DNA of 64,000 bases, taken from positions 17,406,354 to 17,470,353 of the forward strand of contig OX235272.1 of NCBI GenBank assembly GCA_944472155.2, written 5' to 3'. The notes under the pieces were generated by a model. That model had not been told where the DNA came from. It saw only the letters and a program-made list of their open reading frames with translations, and ran no database searches. This DNA is from Trichobilharzia szidati. Its lineage: Eukaryota > Platyhelminthes > Trematoda > Strigeidida > Schistosomatidae. The position numbers and the translations under genes are program-made. This document shows, in pieces, positions 26,501 through 40,700 of this stretch (positions within the stretch are counted from its first letter, which is position 1; every line of letters begins with the position of its first letter).

Positions 26501-29500
26501 GGGATCGAAGAAGCAAACAATGATAAACAATGAAAAAGTACACCAAGTTTGCTTTCAGAAATCAGCTGTCAGAAATCAATCAGCCAGTGGTACAAGGAAA
26601 ACGGTCTTACCTTAAACCCCTCCAAATGCCAAACAGTCAATTTCACCTTCAGGCATAAATCCGACCTAAACAAACTGGTTGGCTCTCACGAGGTGTGCAA
26701 CATAGATGGCACTGAAATGGAAACCAAGTCGGAAATTAAATACCTAGGCGCCAGTCTATCTGCTGATCTCTCCTGGTCGCCTCATATCTTGGCGATTTCT
26801 AAGAAAATATTCCGTCTTACCTTCTACATCAAGAAGTTAAAACATTCTGGTATAACCCAAACCAACCCTTACTCCTACAATTCGTTAACTCTCGCATTCT
26901 ACCTATTATTCTCTATTGTTCCCCCTTGGTTTTTCCCGGTCTACTGAAGAAAGACTATAACATCATATTACGCAGGATGCTAAAGGTTGTTAGCAGAGTA
27001 GGCAACGTGCCACTTAACCAGCTTGTTAGTATTCTGGTCGACAGGTAGGCACTTGGACTCATATGAGAAATGGGATAATCCATTTTATCTAACTCACACC
27101 ACCCTCTTCACTCACAACTCTCCCCTTCCGTCTCATCAGGTAAAACCAGAAGCCTATATAGAAAACTATATGCTTGCAATAGCAAGTACAAAAACTCAAC
27201 CATACCCTGCTTAGCTCGTGTTCTGTGTGATAAAGAAAGCATTAGGCGTGACACCTATGATTCATTAAATAGTCAGTAGAACAACTAGACCTCGTCTTTC
27301 CAACTCATTTCATTTATAGGTACAACATTTTCTTTCTTTCATTTCCTATTCTCTCACTTTTTTTCCTGTTATGTGCCGTTTTGTTTCTTTCTTCCGCTTA
27401 CGCCAGTAAATATGATAGCGCCTACTTTTCTAACACCTTCAAACACTGTTCAACTTTGGCTTTACTACCGACATCGCAATATGTTGTTGTCATAATGAAC
27501 TGAGATTTCCTTAATCTATGTAGAATTCTATTTATTGATAATGTACTAACTGGATGCAGTACTGTAGTAAAAATGCTGAGAATTCCATTCTGTATCACAA
27601 GTACTGTTTTGGAATAAAGCATATTATTATTATTAAAAAAATAAAAGTAATGAAAAAAGCACGTATATACCTTAGCATCAGTAACATTCCCCAAGACAGT
27701 AGTCAGATCAGTCGATAACGTGAGAAGTATATCATCCAGTGATAAATCTGTATCATTACTTTCTACAATTCGACTTGATGAATTTGAACCGACTAAATGT
27801 GCTAACCAAATAGTTTGATTGATGAGTTGAACACGTGAAGTGATAGGGATAGCATTTGCATGTTTCATTTGTGTACCACTACTTACTGGTAGATTACGTG
27901 AACCCCCCACTGGACTACGCATTAGTCTTAACAACCAGGCTAGTACACGAGACAGATTTGGATAAGGATTGAATTGATTCAATTCAAGATTTGTAATTTC
28001 AGAGCCAACTGTAGACCGTACACGACAAAGTTTCACTAATATTGGTAATAGGATAACAAGATCTTTTGCATGTGGAAAATTATGACTGGTCAATTTTTGT
28101 GTAGATAAACTAATCGCTGTACCGGATGGATTCAACAGTCGAGTCACCCATGACTAGAAAAAAGAAATATTAAAGGAAACAAATAAATGAAAGTTTTAAA
28201 TACATAATTATCAGTACTCCTAGTTTTATGACGGATTAATGTCGGTTGGAGATTAATTGAAAACCAAGAAGTACTGGACAGCTGTGCCGTCTTATTTCGA
28301 GACTAGTCATCGGTCAACCTTCACGGCCCCACTAGAGATAGAACTCGGGACATTAGGGTTACGATTTCAAGCCTGTTGAGCAACCAACCACCTGGGTCAG
28401 AATCTAATTACCTGCGAATCCCATCTATCCATGGTCACAATTAAAACAAATCAAAAGAACCTTTGAAAATTAATCTGATACTCGCTAGTGGCTGAGTACA
28501 GGACAAAGTTACATGAAGTTCTAGTGAAGAAGTCGTTATCAGTGGGGTTCACCAAGTCGGAAGTGAGGACAAATACTCGCCAATGAAATTAGCAGTTGGA
28601 CTTGCTAATATCACGAATCGATAGAAGTTAGAATTCACGAGTCACCGAATTACAATCCAAGTGGTTGAATAAAGAACGAACTTGGCCTTGTAACCTAAAG
28701 GTTCGTGGTTTGACCACTGGTGAGGTCCTTAGTGCGCATTGATGAAGAGTCCCAAAAAGGACGAAACAGCTGTCCGTTACTCCATGGTTTTCAGTCGTTC
28801 TCTAAATGATATCAATCAATGATCAAACATGAAACAAATCAAATGCTTATAAACGGACTCATGGAAGTAATAACCTGAAGAAAAAAAAGATGTGTTTACA
28901 TGTTATGTAACTACTAATGTAGTTAGTTAGAAATCGGCTGACTAGCGCAGATTCCTTTTCACTTACCAGGTTATGAGTCACACTTATTGTATGAAGAGTA
29001 CAAGATAATACAACTTGGCTCAAGAGGATGAGGGAGGATTCAAATCGAAGACGGTAATGGTCGAAAGTCAGCTACTGAACAAAAAGAATCACACCACTAT
29101 TTCGCACACATTAACACCACCAGGAATAAAACCCAGCATGTAACAAACAGGTTACCACTTAGGCACACAGTTACTCAAGTAATTCTTTGTCTTTGTTTAA
29201 AACTTTACTTCACTAGTAATAAGTATGAGAAGTTAGTTCTCCATAATAAATTCCAAGTTCAATAACTACACATAAACTCAGGGGTGCTCATGAGAAACAA
29301 GCTTCTAATAACCAGGCAGACTTTAAGCCAGGACAAGGGGGTACCAACCACATCGTCACACCCTTAGATGAATTCTGTAACATAGACGGAATTACGGGTG
29401 TGCCATATTTCTTGACCTGAAGGCCACGTTTGACTCTGTCGACCCAAAGGTACTAACTATCACACTGTCTGGCCGTGAAGGAAGTGCCGAGTAAGTATAC

Positions 29501-32500
29501 TGCACTAGGATAAATCATTACTTTTGTAATTCGAAACATTATTCACTTAGTTGGCTAATACTAATATTGATTTCTGCTTTGTTTAATGTATAACAAGTGT
29601 TGCACGATGATTATTTTTATAGTTTTAATCAAAGAAATTCAGATCAGATTAGTGTCTATATATTTCTGTCAACTATGATTTATGAAAAAGAGAAGACGGT
29701 CAGCGAAGAGACTCTTTTCGGCGAATTCATTCACATACAGCTGTACAATCGCATTTATATATAATTGTTTGTGTGTCTGTATGTGTGTACATGAGGTTTG
29801 CCAAGTTTAGATAATTGATCAGGTAATACAAGAATGATCTAATATAGAAACAAAGTTAATGAGACAGCAACTAAAGTGAAATTGAGCAAATAAGTTGGAT
29901 GACGTAACATAAATGATTAGAAATTGAGCGTTGTTCAAGTCAGTAACAGTGGTAGTGAGGTGTAGAAATTAAATCGGGTGGGGGTAGAGAACAAGAAAGT
30001 TTAAAATGTAAAATATTACAATTGAGAAGACAAATAATACTAATGAAGAGACAGAAAAAAAAGATTAGGTAAAATTTACTTGTCGGCTAATAAGATAGAT
30101 TATGTCCATTGCAAGTGTAGTGATTGAACGAACTTCTTCTGTATGCAGAGTTCAAGACTTAGCAAGTGAATCGCCATTGCTTATGCAGTTTGAAGAAGTC
30201 TGATTCGTACACCTCTAGGAAGACTACTTCTTACTCTGTAGACGACTTTGAAGTTTGTTTGCGGTGTAGCTTGGTGTCCGGATTTTTTCAGATGTTCTAA
30301 GATGGAACTGCGGGAGCATCGATTTTCTCCTTTATAAAACCATGTTGGTATTCGGTGATACGTTTGGAAAGCGAGTGCTGGGTACGGCCGACATACCTGG
30401 CTCCACACGAGTAGGTGAATTGGTAAATACACATTGATGAGGCCAGCAGCGGTAGCTTATCCTTCACGTTCACATGAATCATAGGTTTTGTGGAGAAGGT
30501 TAGTCGTAGTTCAGCTGCGAAGAAGGTCTTCTTAAGTGAGCGCGACAGTCAATTTTTTAGTGTTTCCGCAGATATATCTCCATTGAATTGAAGATTCATG
30601 TATAGTTTTTTCGGGACGCTAAGCATGGGCGGCTCTTGTGGCCTAGGACTCATAGATTTTGCAATAAATCTTCCTGGATAACAATCCTCGACGAGGATTC
30701 TCTTGAGATTGTCCAGTTCATCTTCTATGGTGTCCGGGGTACAAATTCTGCGAACTCTGTAGCTGAGTGAACGGATCAGGTTTCGTTTGGTGTATAGGGG
30801 TACCCAACTGTGAAAGTTAGTAAGCTGTCTGTTCCACGTCGACTTTCTATGGATAGACCTTTTCAGTGTTCCATCCTGTTCTCTTGTTAGTTGGACGTCA
30901 AGAAGGGATATTTTGGATTTGGACTCTTTCTCCAGCGTGAACTGAATCGCGGGGTGGCAGCTGTTGTATTACCTGATCAATTATCTAAACTTGACAAACT
31001 TCATGTACACACATACAGACACACAAATAATTATATATAAATGCGATTGTACAGCTGTATGTGAATGAATTCGCCGAAAAGAGTCTCTTCGCTGACCGTC
31101 TTCTCTTTTTCACATGACTCAATGGGGATTTTCAAACTATGATTTAGCTCGAATGTCGAGTTCCTAAGGAAAGAGTTATCTTATTGTCCTTGAAAGTTGT
31201 ACGGCAACAACTCTCCTATAAACAAGGTTCTTACTGTTCATGTGTATTCAGAACAAGATATATATATATATATATATATACTACCACGTTGTGTCACTGC
31301 TATTTGTTATTCCAAATTCTCTAGGAAATATGAGTGGATATTCAATTGTTGAAGATCAAATAGCGAAAAAGAATCAACAACAAGGAACTACGGGAATAAA
31401 CTGACCAAGAAACTATTGCTCAACAAATATGTAGGAGAAAATGGAAATGGGGATTAGGTACACTTTGAGGAGACTGCCGAATCACATCGCGCCAAGACAT
31501 AGATAGCTCTAGTGGGATTCGAATAGGGAACTCGGAGTGGGGCGTCCGAAGGTGACATGGAGGAGATCATGCAAAGAGGAGATGACAGACTATGAGCAAT
31601 CGTGGGCCCAGCTAAAGAGGAGACATGCTGGTGAAGCCCTATGTACCACTCTCAACCCAAAGGAGACAATAATAATAATTAAAATCCTTGTGTTTATGAC
31701 TGCCAATGTAAGTATATGGCCACCCGAAACAAATTTTTTATTGTGTCGAAGCCAATGATACTACCTGGAGGCTAAGATTGACTGACCAATTGTTTTCAAC
31801 AAAGATCTTTACATAGAAGTGCAACACTTTAAGTTGCCACACTCCATGTGGCACACAAAGAAAAACAACAGAGAAAAGAAAATAGACTCAAAAGAATGAA
31901 ATAAGCAGAAATGTTAGGGAGAAAGAATAGTAACATGGAATAACAATACGGTTGACTGGAAATCGGAGGTTACAAAGAGTGAATGCATATGAGCCAGATT
32001 TTGAGCCACATCACCTATTGTCTCCAGCCATTGATTCTTAGCATCTCAAGGACATCAACCAAGTAGTCTACACCTCCCTACGTGGCTTAAACTGACTCTG
32101 AAATATTTCATATACTGATTCCTAGTTTTGTTTTGACCACCACTAGTTCTTTTCCAACCTGATCCTGTCAGCTAACAATGCCTGTCGAGGAAGGCAATGA
32201 CTAGGCATGAGTAACACACGTCCTGGCAATCTCCAAAGATCCACCTCCAAAACCTCGTCGATTGACTTTCCCACCTTACCTAACAATATGCACGCCTAAC
32301 CTCAATATTACTCACCCTGTTATACCACTTAACATAGGAGACAGAACGCAGACATCGGTGATCAAAGACAGGCGGCCTTTTCATATCTTCCTCTTTCAAT
32401 GGTCATGTCTCGTAGCCATAAAGGAGAATAGAGCGAACTATTGCACAGTACACACGTCCTTTAATCGATAGCCGGATATCACGTCTACGCCAGAGATGAC

Positions 32501-35500
32501 GTAAGTTGGCAAATCCCACACGAGCCTATTGTATCCGTGCTGAGATTTCGTCAGAAATAAGTGAAGTGGTCAACACGCTCTACCACTTCACTTCCTATCG
32601 TTAAGGTAGCAATAAATGTATTCCAGTCCTATAGCATCATCTTACATATGATTGGAGAGAATCACATGCCAAACATTCGAAGGTTTCTGCTCAAGATGCT
32701 CCGAAGACTCTACATTTTATCAGAGTCTTAACCTAGGAAGACGATGTCATCCCCGTTTATTCTAAGTCAACAAGACTTTTCCATGGTAAAAAGACAATCC
32801 TTAGGGCCATTAATGTCTAGACCAAAGTAGATGGAGCGGGGTTCGAACCCTTAACTCAATGGTTGGTCTAAACCAATGAGCCATAAATCGAATCCTACTC
32901 CACTTGCTTCAGCTTAGCTAACTGCATAGTACCATCAGTCGTCACACACAAAAAGTGTCTGACTCATATAGCCCTGTAACAGGTGACTTCTATCGAAATA
33001 ACCAACTGACTAAATAAAAAAAATGTACAACAGATTAAAACAGTCAACGAATAACAGTAAGACAACAACAACTCACTTTAACTAATTTAACAAATGATGA
33101 AAGCGCTTGAGCTGGTGTCACTGCAGAAATTATAGACTCAGATGTCGCATCATCATCATCATTATCAGTGATGTCTACATCCTCTGAATCACATGACTCT
33201 GGATTGAGTAAATGCTCTGAATAATCTGGATTTTCTGTAACAGGATAAAGTATTCTACATATTTTATGCAGTCTTTGAGTACCCAAATAGTGTAGTGCCA
33301 GTGTTAATCCAATATCGAAAACTTTTAAAGCTGCTGTTGACGTTGACATCATGGTGGTGGTGCCTGTGGTGCGAGATTTAGATACCACCTCTGGTTGATT
33401 GGTCGCTTCATCATCAGAATTAGTTGTAGTAGCAGTGGCAGTAGCCGTAGGCACAGAACTATGACTAGGAAGTGAACCACACTGTTCACTTGACATTATT
33501 TTATGATGATAAAAGCGAATTACGCACCTGAAAGAATGAGTGAATCAATGAAAAGTAACTTAATAAATTACATTATTGCAACAAATTAGTCTGAATATAT
33601 TAATCACAGAATACAACATAGAATCATGGCAAAAAATTAAAGGCTATTCAGCGAATAAAATTCCCTTTATCACTGAAGTCATCTTCGAAGGCTGTACAGT
33701 CGTTTCTTTTTAACTCATTTCTCGGGATAGGTTTTTCGTGTTCCAGTCTATGAGGCACACTTATTGTTAAGGGGCCTAGCGATACTACTCAGCTCCCCGG
33801 GCTGAAGTAGGTGGAGCGAGATTCGGACCGAGGACCCGCTGACCGCAAGTCGTATTTACAGTTGCTGAAGGTGTTTAGCAGTCTTCTATTGAGTAATAGC
33901 GGGTTTGACGTAATCGACACGATCACCCAGAAATGGTATCTAAAAGCAGAAGGAAATTAAGTAATAATTGCCGACACAATAGAAGTGAGGCTTTTCACCT
34001 TAACAGGTCTCGAACACTTACTTCTACTGTGTCAGTGATCGTTACGTAATTTCTTTTTATCTGTAGGAACCACTTAGAAGTAATTATATCAACTGCTATT
34101 TCACATCCAAATGACATCCCCCCTTGTTACTTAATAATAGACTGTTATACGTCTTGTTGAACCTTTGAGGATAACTTTTTCGATAGAGAAAACCGTCTTT
34201 TGATTTTGATCACGAATTGACTTCACTTAGACAGTCACGGAGAAACCAGGGAGTGCTGGACAGCTGTTTCGTCTTTAACAGTACGCAACCATGAGCCCAT
34301 AGGAGATCGAAACCTAGAACCTTAGGTTAAAATTTGAACCCAACCATAACTTGTATACGATTCAGAAACCCGGACGAAATTCAGTGGCCCATCACTTAAA
34401 TCTTCTGCAATATAACACGACTATCAACCAACATCAGTTAGTGTGTATCTCTCCACATGACCAACTTGGTGGACTTCGCGGAACACGATCTTCCACTAAA
34501 ACTTTGCGTAACTTCATTCTGTAATGAGTTACTAGTGAGCAGTAGATTAATTTTCAAATGTTGATTTGCAGAGATGTAGCTGAAGTATCTAGTTTATTCA
34601 TCGTAGAATGTTACTTTAAAAAAAACTAGGTGAATGATGAAATGCCTGACAATAAGTCATAACTAGATGAAGGCTAGCGATACTCTGTGAAAAAGTGATT
34701 CGAGACTGGGACTCATTGTCTGAAAGTCAACTATCTGTACTAATTAGTCCGTGTGAAGCTGCAGACTACTACTCTGGACTACCAACCACCGGGTTAACCA
34801 GATAATATCATTATCCTTCACACAATACACGTACCTCAACGAGAACCGTCGACCACGAAGTAATTTTGATACTATTTCAACATTACGGAGTGAAGTGATC
34901 TACATCTGTATCAGTGGAAGACATGAAAAGATTAGCTGTCTTCGATCATAGGTGTCTGCGTTCTATCTCCCGTGTGAAGTGGTATAATAAGGTGAGCAAT
35001 ATTGAGGTTAGGTGTCGCTCGAGTGCTAGGTAAGGAAGGGAAATCAGTCGACGAGGCTGTGAAATTACATCGACTGAGATGGTTAGGACATGTGTTACGC
35101 ATGCACGCCTAGCTATCGCCTTCCTCGACAATGGGCAATGTTAGCTGATATAGGGTCAGACTGGAGAAGAGCTAGCGGCAGTCAAACGAAAACATGGCAC
35201 CAGTCAATGAAATCTACAACAGTTTGTCTAAGCCACGTAGGAAGGTGTAGACTTCCTGAATGACTGGTTGGGGTCCTCGGGACAGTGAAAACCAATGGTT
35301 GGAAACAATTGGTGATATGGCTCAAAATCGTTCTTCATGATGGCGCAGATGCATCCACTCCTTTTGACTCATGATTTCCAATTAAACTGTTTTGTTCTTC
35401 GTTATTGCTGTACCTTTGTCTTACACCTCTTTACTGTCTATATTATGCATTTCTTCTATATTCTTCTCTTGCTTTGTGTGCTACATGGAGTGTGGCGACT

Positions 35501-37678
35501 TGAAATCGGTGTGGAAACCTACTGCAATCACCACTAACAGCAAGATTCACATTCTCAACACTACTGTCAAGTGAGAGTTTCCATATGGTTCAGAGACTTG
35601 ACGTACGGTGTCACTAAAATCATCTCCAACAGTTAGTTGGCTCCATACTAAATATCACATGGCCGTCCAGAAAAGACAAACGACAAAGAACTCTGCAGTA
35701 CAAATGACCAACCAAGAACTCATCACGCAAAAAAAGAAAATGGAGTTGTTGATATATAAGGATAGAATTTGGGCACTGTGGTAGAGTATAATTCCATTAC
35801 GGAGGAAATCTATTTGACAAAAGCTCACAGTTCTACACAGGAATATCTACTGATCATGTTCCGAACACTATTGTTCAAATTGAGGTAGGTGGAGCTGGCG
35901 TCGAACCCAAGGCCTACTGACTGTGAAATGAGTACTTAAAAGTTAATAAACCACATTATTATTATTATTTCCTTTAATTCCTCTTGACCTGCTGTTGACC
36001 TCCACACAGACTTAAGAGTAGTGAAAGCTTGTCTTGCTTTCCCGATTCTTGCTTTGATATCCTCGTCAGTTCTGTTGGCCTGTAGTTGAGAAGATGCTTC
36101 CCAGGTTGGTAGCTAAAGGAGCTTGTTTCTTTCAGGTTCCTTCCGTTTATGCTGGCTGATTGTTGTCTGTTGTTGTTATTGCTGTTGGTGGTGTTACCCA
36201 AGGATCTTCATCACCTCTGTTTTCTCTATGTTCACCTGAAGTCCTTCCCGTCTTTGATGCTTCTCCTGCCAACTTGTTGCTTTTCGCTTGCATATCTTCC
36301 AGTTTGTGGGAAATCAGACATATATCATCAGCGAAGTCCAGATCCTCCAAGATGGCTTTTTGTATGAGTCCATTTTATACCTGTTTCCTCATTGCCCACT
36401 GTTTGTCGCATTATCCAGTCTACTGCAATTAGGAAAGTCATTGGCGATAGTAGGCAGCCAGCTTGTCTTACTCCTGCCCTCACTTCGAAGGATTCCCTAA
36501 GTTTCCCGTTGTGGATTACTTGGAATGCAGCATTGTTGTACAGCTGTTGGATGAGATATATAGTTGTCTGTGGCACACCGTAGTAGCGAAGTAGTTTCCG
36601 AATCACCTCTCGATCGACACTGTCAAAGGCCTTTTCAAATTCGATGAAGTTGGGTGAGGTGGAGAGGTGACTGCCATCCCAAGCTTTGTTCAATGATGAT
36701 CCGTAATGTGGCGATTTGATCAATGCATGACTTGTTTCTCCTGAATTCAGCCTCTTCCGGTCGAAGTTTTTCATCCAGGGCATGTTTGATTCTCTCCAGG
36801 ATGATGCGGCTTAGTATTTTGCTTCGGATGGACGGAAGCATAATTCCCCGCCAGTTCTTGTATTGACTTAAGTCTCCTTTCTTTGGTAGTTTGAATAAGT
36901 AAGTATCCTTCCTTCCAATCCTCGGGTACTTTGCCTTCTTTACACACCTTCTCCAGTGTGGTGGCGTCGTCAAGTCCACTGTTGTCTCTGGGTCCATTTT
37001 CAATGCTTCTGCTGGGATTCCATCTGGTCCTGCTGCTTTTCCAGCTTTTAGCATCTTGATTGCCTTCAGGACTTCTGATTTCGTCGGGGCGGGGGTTGGT
37101 GTTCACTGGTAGCTCTCTGTCTCCGTTGTTGGTATTGTGGTAATAAACCACAATATCTCCTCAATTTGCGAATACACAAATCAGGTAATCACGAAAAATA
37201 AGGGCAAAAACAAAAAAGCAAAAAGTTAATGCACAATCAGTAAGATAAGCCGCCTACTCACTTCATAATTGGATTCAATTCATTCAGGAGTGCATCACGA
37301 TATACACACGGAATATTTCCATCATTATATCGTGTAAATTGATTTAATCGTGTCGATAAAGTTTGAAGGATATAGCAAGCCAGTGAATTCATTGACTCTG
37401 ATTTAATACTAGCGATTAGAATATTTTTTAAATTTGCTTGAGAAAGTGAAATTAAACTCATAATTAGTAGACCACCACCACTACGAAAGTCTCCAGTTTG
37501 TCTAGACGGTGTAGATAAAAAACCATAATTTTGACTGTTGCCAGTGCTTTTTCCATTGAGTAAATTTACTAGAGTTAAACGTTTAGTGAATAGTTGACGA
37601 ATACGCAGCCAAGCTGAATCAGGAGAACTGAAAGAAAGCAAAGATTAAAAAAGATTATTAGAAAGAAAGTAAAAAAAC

Positions 37679-37718
<40 letters not shown>

Positions 37719-40700
37719 AGATTGATCAAATATCCAGTGATATTGAAATAATAGAGAAGATTTGTAGCTCAGGTGAATGATTTGCAATTAATAGTGTTCT
37801 CTGAGCTGGCTGGTTTAGTTGCGAAGCTTTCGTCGTCTTTCTGGACAACATCTTCAGGATTAGTAGCTAACAGGATTAATAGCTGAAGCCGTTATGCAAA
37901 GATTAGAATTAATAGCTCTACCTATAATTAAACCGAAAATCTGGATACGTTACGTTGATGATACATTTGCAATAATTAAGAGAATTGATTTAGAATACCC
38001 ATAAATTAATAAACAACATATTTGAAGATATCAAATTCACAAGAGAAGAAGAATTAGATAACAAAATCCCATTTTTAGATGTCTTAATCAGGAGAACCAA
38101 CAAAGGAGATTTAGAAACACAAGTATATAGAAAATCAACGCACACAGATCAAATACTCAACTATACTAGCCATTATCCAATTACTCACAAAAGAAACTGT
38201 GTGCAGACATTGTTTAAAAGAGTTCAGACACATTGTAGCACTCCAGTATTGAAAAGAATGGAAGAAAAGTACCTACAAACGGTCTTCAAAAAGAATGGTT
38301 ATCCACAAAATTTCACCAAAAAGTGTTTAAAGTCGAATCAAAACACCAACAAGAAACCATCATCAAAGACCACAAGAAAATTCATCCCACTATACATGAA
38401 TAATATCTCTGAAATAACAGCTAGAATACTGAAACCGTTTGATATAGATATAGCACACAAACCAGTAAAATCGCTTAATTCGATATTATGCAAACCAAAA
38501 GACCCAACAGAAAAAGGGGATAAAATTAATACCATTTACAAAATAAATTGTATGAACTGCAACAAGCATTACATCAGCCAAAGTGGGCGTCCCCTTCGAA
38601 TTAAAATCCAAGAACACAAATCATCCGTGAAAAGATACGATATGTATTCTTTAGTATCAATGCATATAGACAATTATGGTCATCAATTTGATTGGGATAA
38701 TTTCAAAATCTTAGACAGAGGAAGCACCAAAAGTGCAGTCAGGGAATTCCTCGAAGCCTGGTACTCAAACGAAAATGCAATTAACAAACACGTTAATACA
38801 GACGAAATATACCAACTAATAAAAAGTGAATCAGGTGACCTGAAAGCTTAAAATCCAAGTCAATAGAAAATGGTCAATACATATGTAAAGATGGTCACCA
38901 GGAGACACAATTCTATCACTCATGAAGAAATTTAAATTTCACTTTGTGCTAAATATGGCTTTGAAGATGTCGTCCAGAAGGACTACGAAAGCTCCGCAAC
39001 TAAACCAACCAGCTCAGAGGACACTATTAACTGCAAATCCAGTGATATTATTACTTAAAAATCCAACAGACTACTGATTTAGTTATAAAAATCAACTATT
39101 CCATGAATTGTTCACTTTATAACAAAATTATCTACTTACAATGTTGGATTCACATAATCTCATCAAAATACAATTAGTGGAAATCCACCCCAGGTAATAA
39201 CGGTTTAAATTGCTACCACAGGGATAGATTACTTAACTAAAATTATGCTGCTGACATGCCACACAGGTAGGCAAAATTTATTCACAAGACAAACACATAA
39301 AATCCTCAGTAACTGAAATGATAATCTAGACATATTCGGTACAACTAAGGGGTTAAATCCGTCAGTGGTTAAGCCGCAGAATAGAACTTAACTGAAATTA
39401 ACGACTTAGGAATCGACCTGTTACCAGGGAATAGTATGAACTTAGAATATGCACATGACTTAGTTCTGTTGGGGGAGGATGCTGACAAAATGCAAAGTCT
39501 TCTGAACACCTGGAGCAGCAATTTTCGTATGTTTCGCATGCGATTCACCCCTGTAAAATGCAACATGCTGCTACAGGACTGGAATACGTCACCTCCTAGC
39601 TTCGTGATAGGGAGTGAAGTGATAGAACATGTTGACCACTTCACCTATTTGGGAAGTTGTATCAGCACCAACGGACTGATTGGTGACGAAATCTCGGCAC
39701 GGATCCGAAAAGCTCCAGCTGCTTTCGCTAACTTACACCATCTCTGGCGTAGGCGTGACATCCGACTATCAACCAAGGGACGTGTGTACTGCTCACCAGT
39801 TCGCTCCGTCCTTCTCTATGGCTCTGAAACATGGCCAGTACGAAGTGAAGACATGAAAAGGTTGACTGTTTTTGATCATAGATGTCTACGATCTCTTCCT
39901 CACGTTAGGTGGTATAATGAGGTAAGTAATGTTGACGTTAGGTTAGGCGTAGAGTGTTGGGCAAAGAGAAAAAATCAATCGAAGAGGCTATAGAGTTACA
40001 TAGATTGAGATGGCTAGGTCACGTGGTGCGCATGCCTAACCATCGCCTCCCCCACCCCGACGGGCATTACTAGCTGATATAGGTACAGGTTGGAAGAGAG
40101 TAAGTGGTGGCCAAACAAAAACATCACATCAATCAATCCATGAAATCCTTGACAGTTAAACTGAGTCAGGTAGGAAGATGCAGACTTCCGGGCTGGTTGG
40201 AGCCCTCGGGACTCTAAGAATTAATCCATGGCTGGAGACAGACAATAGGTGACATGGCTCAAAATCCTTGTCAATGGCTTACGCAGATGTATTCAGTCTC
40301 TGTAATCTTCAGTCTCATATTCCTTTCTACCATTACTCATTCTGTTTCACTCTTATACTTGTCAAAACTCTATTGATTCTCTCTACCCATCTTTTTGTCT
40401 ACCTTTGTGTGCTCTTTGGAACGTGGCACCTCGAACTGCTGCACTTCGGTTCCAAGTTCTATGTTGAATCCAGACAGACAGACAGATCCCAAGCACGCGC
40501 GTGAGTTAGGTTCGATTCGAAGACATTGCATTCTCAAGTCTCTGTTAGCCGGTAGTAAATCCCGAGATGAGGTACAGTTAGGCGCGACCCTTAGCCCATA
40601 GGAGCAACAACACTACCGGTCCCCTTGGTACGCAAAGGAATGAAAAAAGGGGTCATAGATCAACCATTAGGCATCTGGTTCGAAATCAACAATGCGGAAA

